Positions 5,814-9,422 of a stretch of 9,422 nt of DNA are shown here, one piece after another. The position numbers and the translations under genes are program-made. This DNA comes from a bacterium (GTDB lineage: Bacteria; Bacillota_I; Bacilli_A; RF39; UBA660), in the NCBI GenBank assembly GCA_029007685.1, contig JAQXIG010000114.1, positions 1-9,422 of the forward strand, read 5' to 3'. The notes beneath the pieces were generated by a model. The model ran no database searches, was not told the DNA's origin, and worked only from the letters and a program-made list of their open reading frames with translations. Numbering within the stretch: the stretch's first letter is position 1; each line of letters opens with the position of its first letter.

Positions 5814-6938
5814 ATGACTAATAGTTTATTCACCATTGTTCTAACAAATTATAATAATGAACAATATATTCAGATTGCATTAATGTCGATTTTTAATCAA
5901 ACATACAATAATATTCAATTAATAATTACAGATGATTCATCAGAAAACTTTGATTTAGAAAAAATAAAAAAAATTATTGCTAAATATAAAAAGAAAAATA
6001 TAAAAAGTGTAAAATTTGTGATAAACAAAAAAAACATAGGGACAGTAAAAACACTAAATAAAGCCTTAAAGAAAGTTGATGGTGAATATGTATTATTTTT
6101 TGCATCTGATGATAAACTAGCAGACAAAAATGTAGTATCCCATTTCGTTGAATTATTTAATAAAACTGGTAAAAATATAATAACTTCACAATGGAAAATT
6201 TGTGACGAAAATTTAAATTTTAAATCTAATTATATAAAAAAAAGAAGTGCAAAAAAATATAATAAAAATATAAATAAACAATATTTTAGATTATGTCAAT
6301 CCAATATATATGGCTCTGGTTCAACTTGTTATCGAAAAATTATTTTTGAAAAATATGGACCATTTAATGAAAAGTATAAATATTTGGAAGACTGGCCATT
6401 TTGGTTGCGAATGATGAAAGAAAATGAAACTATTTATTCTGAAGATTTTAATGGATTATTTCATAGAAGAGGCGGAGTTAGTCAAAAAGAGGAAACTAAT
6501 TCTTTAACTAAAAAATTTTATCATGAGATGTTAAATACATATGAATACGAAATAATACCCAATTTATCAAAATTTAGTATATTAAAAAAAGTTAAAATTC
6601 TAAGAAGTTTTGAGTTTCATATAAATAATTATAGTCACAAAATAAATACTAGCACTTACAAAAAACAACTCTCAAAATATATAAAAAAAAATAATATACT
6701 TAGATATATGTGGATAATAGATAAAATCCGACCTCATATTATTGAAAAAATAGTAATTTTATTAAAATATAATAAAATAGTTCCTATTACAGCAATTATT
6801 TCTCTTTTAATTTATATATTATTTATTAATAATATTTTAGTTGATAAGAATTTATTATTGCTATCTTATATATTAAATTACGAAATAATATATTTATTAT
6901 TAGTAGTTACAAAAACAATTTTAAATATAAGAAAGTGA
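5814..6938 (+). CDS. Family 2 glycosyltransferase with two C-terminal membrane helices (first of a related pair)
   Basis: This 374-residue protein starts at ATG 5814; AGGAGA (5801-5806) overlaps the stop codon of the acyltransferase gene. The GT-A domain begins at once (FTIVLTNYNNEQYI). It has the nucleotide-contacting DD (40-41), NIGTVKTLNKALK (74-86), the metal-binding FFASDD (95-100) and the catalytic-base ED in YLEDWPFWLRM (190-200). HRRGGVS (217-223) is probably part of the acceptor site. A basic helical linker (about 250-320) leads to two hydrophobic helices (about 322-342 and 347-367), which should anchor the enzyme to the inner face of the membrane near lipid-linked glycan intermediates. 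It is one of two adjacent, clearly homologous genes. The base composition is extremely AT-rich: 13% GC in the 60 bases from 6241. Donor and acceptor are unknown; transfer of the acylated amino sugar or a neighbouring residue of the repeat unit is a reasonable guess. Confidence 0.88.
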   Translation: MTNSLFTIVLTNYNNEQYIQIALMSIFNQTYNNIQLIITDDSSENFDLEKIKKIIAKYKKKNIKSVKFVINKKNIGTVKTLNKALKKVDGEYVLFFASDDKLADKNVVSHFVELFNKTGKNIITSQWKICDENLNFKSNYIKKRSAKKYNKNINKQYFRLCQSNIYGSGSTCYRKIIFEKYGPFNEKYKYLEDWPFWLRMMKENETIYSEDFNGLFHRRGGVSQKEETNSLTKKFYHEMLNTYEYEIIPNLSKFSILKKVKILRSFEFHINNYSHKINTSTYKKQLSKYIKKNNILRYMWIIDKIRPHIIEKIVILLKYNKIVPITAIISLLIYILFINNILVDKNLLLLSYILNYEIIYLLLVVTKTILNIRK

Positions 6939-6948
6939 AACAAAGATT

Positions 6949-8157
6949 ATGGAGAAGTTTACAGTCATTATTACACATTATAATCAAATGAAATACATAA
7001 AAGAAGCAATCCTGTCAGTATTAAAACAAAAATACAAAAATATTGAAATTATAATTGCAGATGATTGTTCAAAAGAATTTGATAAAAAAGCAGTAAAAAA
7101 AATGATAGATGAAAATAACAAAAACAATTTTGAATACAAAATTATTCAAGGAAGAAAAAATGTCGGTACAGTTAAAAATTTGAATAATGCATTGAAAAAA
7201 GTAAGTGGAGATTATATACTTTTCTTTGCCTCCGATGATAAATTAGCTAATAATAGTGTTATTTCAAATTTTGTAAATGAATTTAAGGATAAAAGTAAGA
7301 ATATTGTTACAAGCCAATGTGGATTATATGGTAATAAATTAAATAAGAAATTAGCTGATTATATTGATGTTAAAAGTGCACTAAAATTAAATAAGAAATC
7401 TTCAACTGAAATTTATGAAAAAATGTGTGAGGGTTGTTTCTATGGTTCTGGTGGTACAGCATATCGAAAATTAGTTTTTGAAAAATATGGAAATTTTAAT
7501 GAGGATTATAAATATGTTGAAGATTGGTCCTATTGGTTATACGTATTAAGAAGTGGTGAAAAAATATATTATGCTAATTTTGATACACTATGCCATAGAG
7601 ATGGTGGGATTAGTCACAGTACATATACAAAAGATACTATTCCACCTCATGTAAAACAGTATTATAAAGATATATTATGTATTTATAAAAATGAGGTAAT
7701 ACCATATTTAAATAAATTTAGCACAAAAGAAAAATATAGGATTTTAAGACAATATAATGAAACAATTTTATATTATTCATGTTTTGTACCTTCTTTAGCC
7801 TCTAATATCAAAATTTTTGATAATGCAAGATTAGATGATAAAAAATTAAAATATTATTGGAAATTCCAAACAATAAAAAGAATCGCAAAACAAATAATAA
7901 AAATAGATTTACTACGTAAGATAAAAATTCAAATAATTTATAATAGAGTTGTACCAATAACAGTATTAATATGGATATTATGTTGTTTATTTATAATAAA
8001 TAATTTGAATATAAAAAACAATCATTTATTGCTACTAACATATATATTTGTATATGTTGCATTGTATTGTATTATATATATAATTGATAAAACTTTCTAT
8101 TATTTTAGTTTAATAGTAAAAAATAAAAAATTAAGGGGGAAAAATAATGCTATATAA
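6949..8157 (+). CDS. Family 2 glycosyltransferase with two C-terminal membrane helices (second of a related pair)
   Basis: This 402-residue protein matches the preceding gene product along its whole length. It has FTVIITHYNQMKYI at the start, DD (38-39), NVGTVKNLNNALKKV (71-85), FFASDD (92-97), YVEDWSYWL (189-197), HRDGGIS (216-222) and two C-terminal membrane helices (about 333-353 and 358-378). It is a little longer in the linker (about 280-310). ATG 6949 is chosen because the GT-A fold begins at residue 4. The ribosome site is weak, with only AAAG-like purines and no GGAG, so translation may depend on ribosomes finishing the previous gene 10 bases upstream. Its last 11 bases overlap the start of the ketoisomerase gene. 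It should be a membrane-associated transferase adding a further sugar to the repeat unit. Similarity is highest around the donor-binding motifs, so the two enzymes may use the same or related donors with different acceptors. Confidence 0.88.
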   Translation: MEKFTVIITHYNQMKYIKEAILSVLKQKYKNIEIIIADDCSKEFDKKAVKKMIDENNKNNFEYKIIQGRKNVGTVKNLNNALKKVSGDYILFFASDDKLANNSVISNFVNEFKDKSKNIVTSQCGLYGNKLNKKLADYIDVKSALKLNKKSSTEIYEKMCEGCFYGSGGTAYRKLVFEKYGNFNEDYKYVEDWSYWLYVLRSGEKIYYANFDTLCHRDGGISHSTYTKDTIPPHVKQYYKDILCIYKNEVIPYLNKFSTKEKYRILRQYNETILYYSCFVPSLASNIKIFDNARLDDKKLKYYWKFQTIKRIAKQIIKIDLLRKIKIQIIYNRVVPITVLIWILCCLFIINNLNIKNNHLLLLTYIFVYVALYCIIYIIDKTFYYFSLIVKNKKLRGKNNAI

Positions 8158-8581
8158 TAGTGGATTATTAAAATTTAGAAAAATAAGCTCACCTTCAAAT
8201 GATAAGCTTGGGTATTTAACACCAATTGAGTGTCCTAATGACATTCCATTTGAAATAAAAAGAATTTATTACATTTATGATGTAAAAAAAGAAATTGTTA
8301 GAGGAAATCATTCACATAAAAAGTTACATCAAGTTTTATTATGTTTAAATGGTAGTATAGATATTAGACTAGAAAACTTTTTTGGTGAAAAAAAATTCAC
8401 ACTAAATGATCCTTCGGTTGGATTATATGTTGGTCCAGATAATTGGCGTGAAATGTCGAACTTTTCAGAAGAGGCAGTTCTATTAGTCTTAGCATCAGAA
8501 AAATATGATGAAGATGATTATATTAGAGATTATGATACATTTGTTGAATATAATCAGAAAAAATATGGAGGAATCAAATAA
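8147..8581 (+). CDS. dTDP-4-oxo-6-deoxy-D-glucose 3,4-ketoisomerase (QdtA/FdtA family cupin)
   Basis: This 144-residue single-domain cupin starts at ATG 8147, with AGGGGG (8134-8139) seven bases upstream. Family landmarks run throughout: [14 protein letters not shown] (33-46), [19 protein letters not shown] (52-70) with the catalytic histidine pair H55 and H57, [13 protein letters not shown] (91-103) and [17 protein letters not shown] (114-130). The length is normal. These enzymes move the keto group of dTDP-4-oxo-6-deoxyglucose from C4 to C3, making the substrate for a 3-aminotransferase. In the work I recall comparing QdtA and FdtA, Arg at position 97 with a non-Arg at 17 gives the gluco (Qui3N) product, while His and Arg give the galacto (Fuc3N) product. 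Here the matching residues are R101 (NWREM) and Leu at about 21, which points to QdtA. The assignment to the family is strong and the product stereochemistry is moderate. It overlaps both neighbours (11 bases and 1 base), so it is part of one operon. Confidence 0.93.
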   Translation: MLYNSGLLKFRKISSPSNDKLGYLTPIECPNDIPFEIKRIYYIYDVKKEIVRGNHSHKKLHQVLLCLNGSIDIRLENFFGEKKFTLNDPSVGLYVGPDNWREMSNFSEEAVLLVLASEKYDEDDYIRDYDTFVEYNQKKYGGIK

Positions 8582-9422
8582 TGATAAAAGTACCATTTGC
8601 AAGTTTTAAACCTTTGCATACTAAACTAGAAGAAGAAGTTTTTAAACAATTTAAAGAAGTCTACCAAAACAGTTGGTTTATTAATGGAACAAAAGTTGAA
8701 CAGTTTCAAGAAGATTTTGCAGAGTACTGTAATAGCAAATATTGTATCGGCTGTGGAAATGGCCTAGAAGCTATTGAATTAATATTAAGAGGATATGATA
8801 TAAAAGAAGGAGACGAGGTTGTTGTCTGCGCTCATACTTTTATTGCTAGCGCTTTAGCTATTTCAAAAACAGGTGCAACACCTGTATTAGTTGATGCTGA
8901 AGAAAATGGTTACTTAATTGATAGCAACAAAATAGAAGAAAAAATAACTGATAAAACAAAGGCCATCATAGCTGTTCAATTATATGGACAAGCTTGTGAT
9001 ATGGACAGAATTAACGAAATAGCTAAAAAGCATAATTTAAAAGTAATTGAAGATGCTGCTCAAGCACACGGTGCTTTGTATAAGGGTGCAAAAGTAGGAT
9101 CTTTAGCAGATGCTGCTGCATTTAGTTTTTATCCAGGCAAGAATTTAGGGGCTTTAGGAGATGCCGGTTGTATAGTTACTAGTGATTATGAATTAGCTCA
9201 AAAAGTTAAAGAATATGCTAATTATGGTGCAATAATTAAGTATCACCATAATGTAAAAGGAACAAATTCTAGATTAGATGAAATGCAAGCAGCCTTTTTA
9301 GGAGTTAAATTAAAACATTTAGACGAGACGAATAATTTCAGAAAAATGGTAGCCAAAGAGTATTTGAATAAAATTGATAATAGTGAAATAATTCTTCCAC
9401 AAATTGCACCAACTAATGAACA
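8581..9422 (+). CDS. PLP-dependent dTDP-3-oxo-sugar aminotransferase (DegT/DnrJ/EryC1 family, QdtB/FdtB-like), 3' partial
   Basis: About 280 residues are visible from ATG 8581, which shares its A with the TAA of the ketoisomerase gene; GGAGG (8567-8571) lies nine bases upstream. Family motifs are in order: [10 protein letters not shown] (4-13), [20 protein letters not shown] (30-49), the cofactor phosphate contact GCGNGLEAI (57-65), [11 protein letters not shown] (155-165) with D158 and Q161 holding the pyridoxal ring, and [16 protein letters not shown] (181-196) with the Schiff-base lysine K187. [14 protein letters not shown] (231-244) is also typical. About 90 further residues are expected beyond the window. 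Following directly on the 3,4-ketoisomerase, it should transaminate C3 of the dTDP-3-oxo-6-deoxyhexose, with glutamate as likely amino donor, to give dTDP-Qui3N or dTDP-Fuc3N. Its base composition is richer in GC than the glycosyltransferase genes (47% in the 60 bases from 9061), so it may have a different recent history. Confidence 0.93.
   Translation, partial: MIKVPFASFKPLHTKLEEEVFKQFKEVYQNSWFINGTKVEQFQEDFAEYCNSKYCIGCGNGLEAIELILRGYDIKEGDEVVVCAHTFIASALAISKTGATPVLVDAEENGYLIDSNKIEEKITDKTKAIIAVQLYGQACDMDRINEIAKKHNLKVIEDAAQAHGALYKGAKVGSLADAAAFSFYPGKNLGALGDAGCIVTSDYELAQKVKEYANYGAIIKYHHNVKGTNSRLDEMQAAFLGVKLKHLDETNNFRKMVAKEYLNKIDNSEIILPQIAPTNE

Noticed and set aside
5915..6127. Leftward open frame of 70 codons, rich in Phe and Ser.
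   Set aside because: It is the complement of Lys/Asp-rich coding sequence in the first glycosyltransferase of the tandem pair; no start signals.
1..9422. Use of TGA as tryptophan (Mycoplasma-type code), considered because of the AT-richness.
   Set aside because: TGA ends two intact genes at natural positions (5081-5083 and 6936-6938), and tryptophan is encoded by TGG throughout.

Overview
The window is AT-rich, Gram-positive-type DNA. The evidence is strong purine-rich ribosome sites (AGGAG, AGGGGGG), sigma-A-like promoters, a PASTA-repeat membrane protein and an LTA-synthase-like membrane module. TGA is used as a normal stop (for example at 5081-5083 and 6936-6938), so the standard code applies. 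A low-GC member of the Bacillota fits best, perhaps in or near the Erysipelotrichia. That placement is inferred from protein style, not from a marker gene.

The left part (1-3672) looks like settled chromosome. The tail of an unrecognised gene (1-192) and a leftward gene for a kinase-less PASTA protein (349-1944) converge on one hairpin terminator. A 130-base divergent intergenic region (1945-2074) carries promoters for the PASTA gene and for a rightward pair. That pair is a 220-residue five-helix protein resembling the membrane half of a lipoteichoic acid synthase without its enzyme half, and a family 2 glycosyltransferase. A terminator at 3637-3672 closes this unit.

The middle (3654-4237) is a wreck of rmlA (glucose-1-phosphate thymidylyltransferase) with stop codons, frameshifts and two large internal deletions. 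Its promoter and ribosome site still look intact, and the promoter's -35 box lies in the loop of the preceding terminator.

The right part (4279-9422) is a tightly packed surface-polysaccharide operon behind a good promoter. In order it encodes a FabG-like reductase, a left-handed beta-helix acyltransferase, two related family 2 glycosyltransferases with C-terminal membrane helices, a dTDP-4-oxo-6-deoxyglucose 3,4-ketoisomerase (QdtA/FdtA family), and a PLP sugar aminotransferase (QdtB/FdtB type) that runs off the window. Together these point to a dTDP-3-amino-3,6-dideoxyhexose (Qui3N or Fuc3N) that is N-acylated and built into a surface glycan. Active-site residues lean towards the Qui3N version. 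The FabG-like gene coupled to the acyltransferase raises the possibility that the acyl group is a 3-hydroxyacyl rather than plain acetyl. The pathway needs RmlA and RmlB; the only rmlA here is dead, so working copies must lie outside the window.

No tRNA, rRNA, CRISPR array, insertion sequence or transposase was seen.
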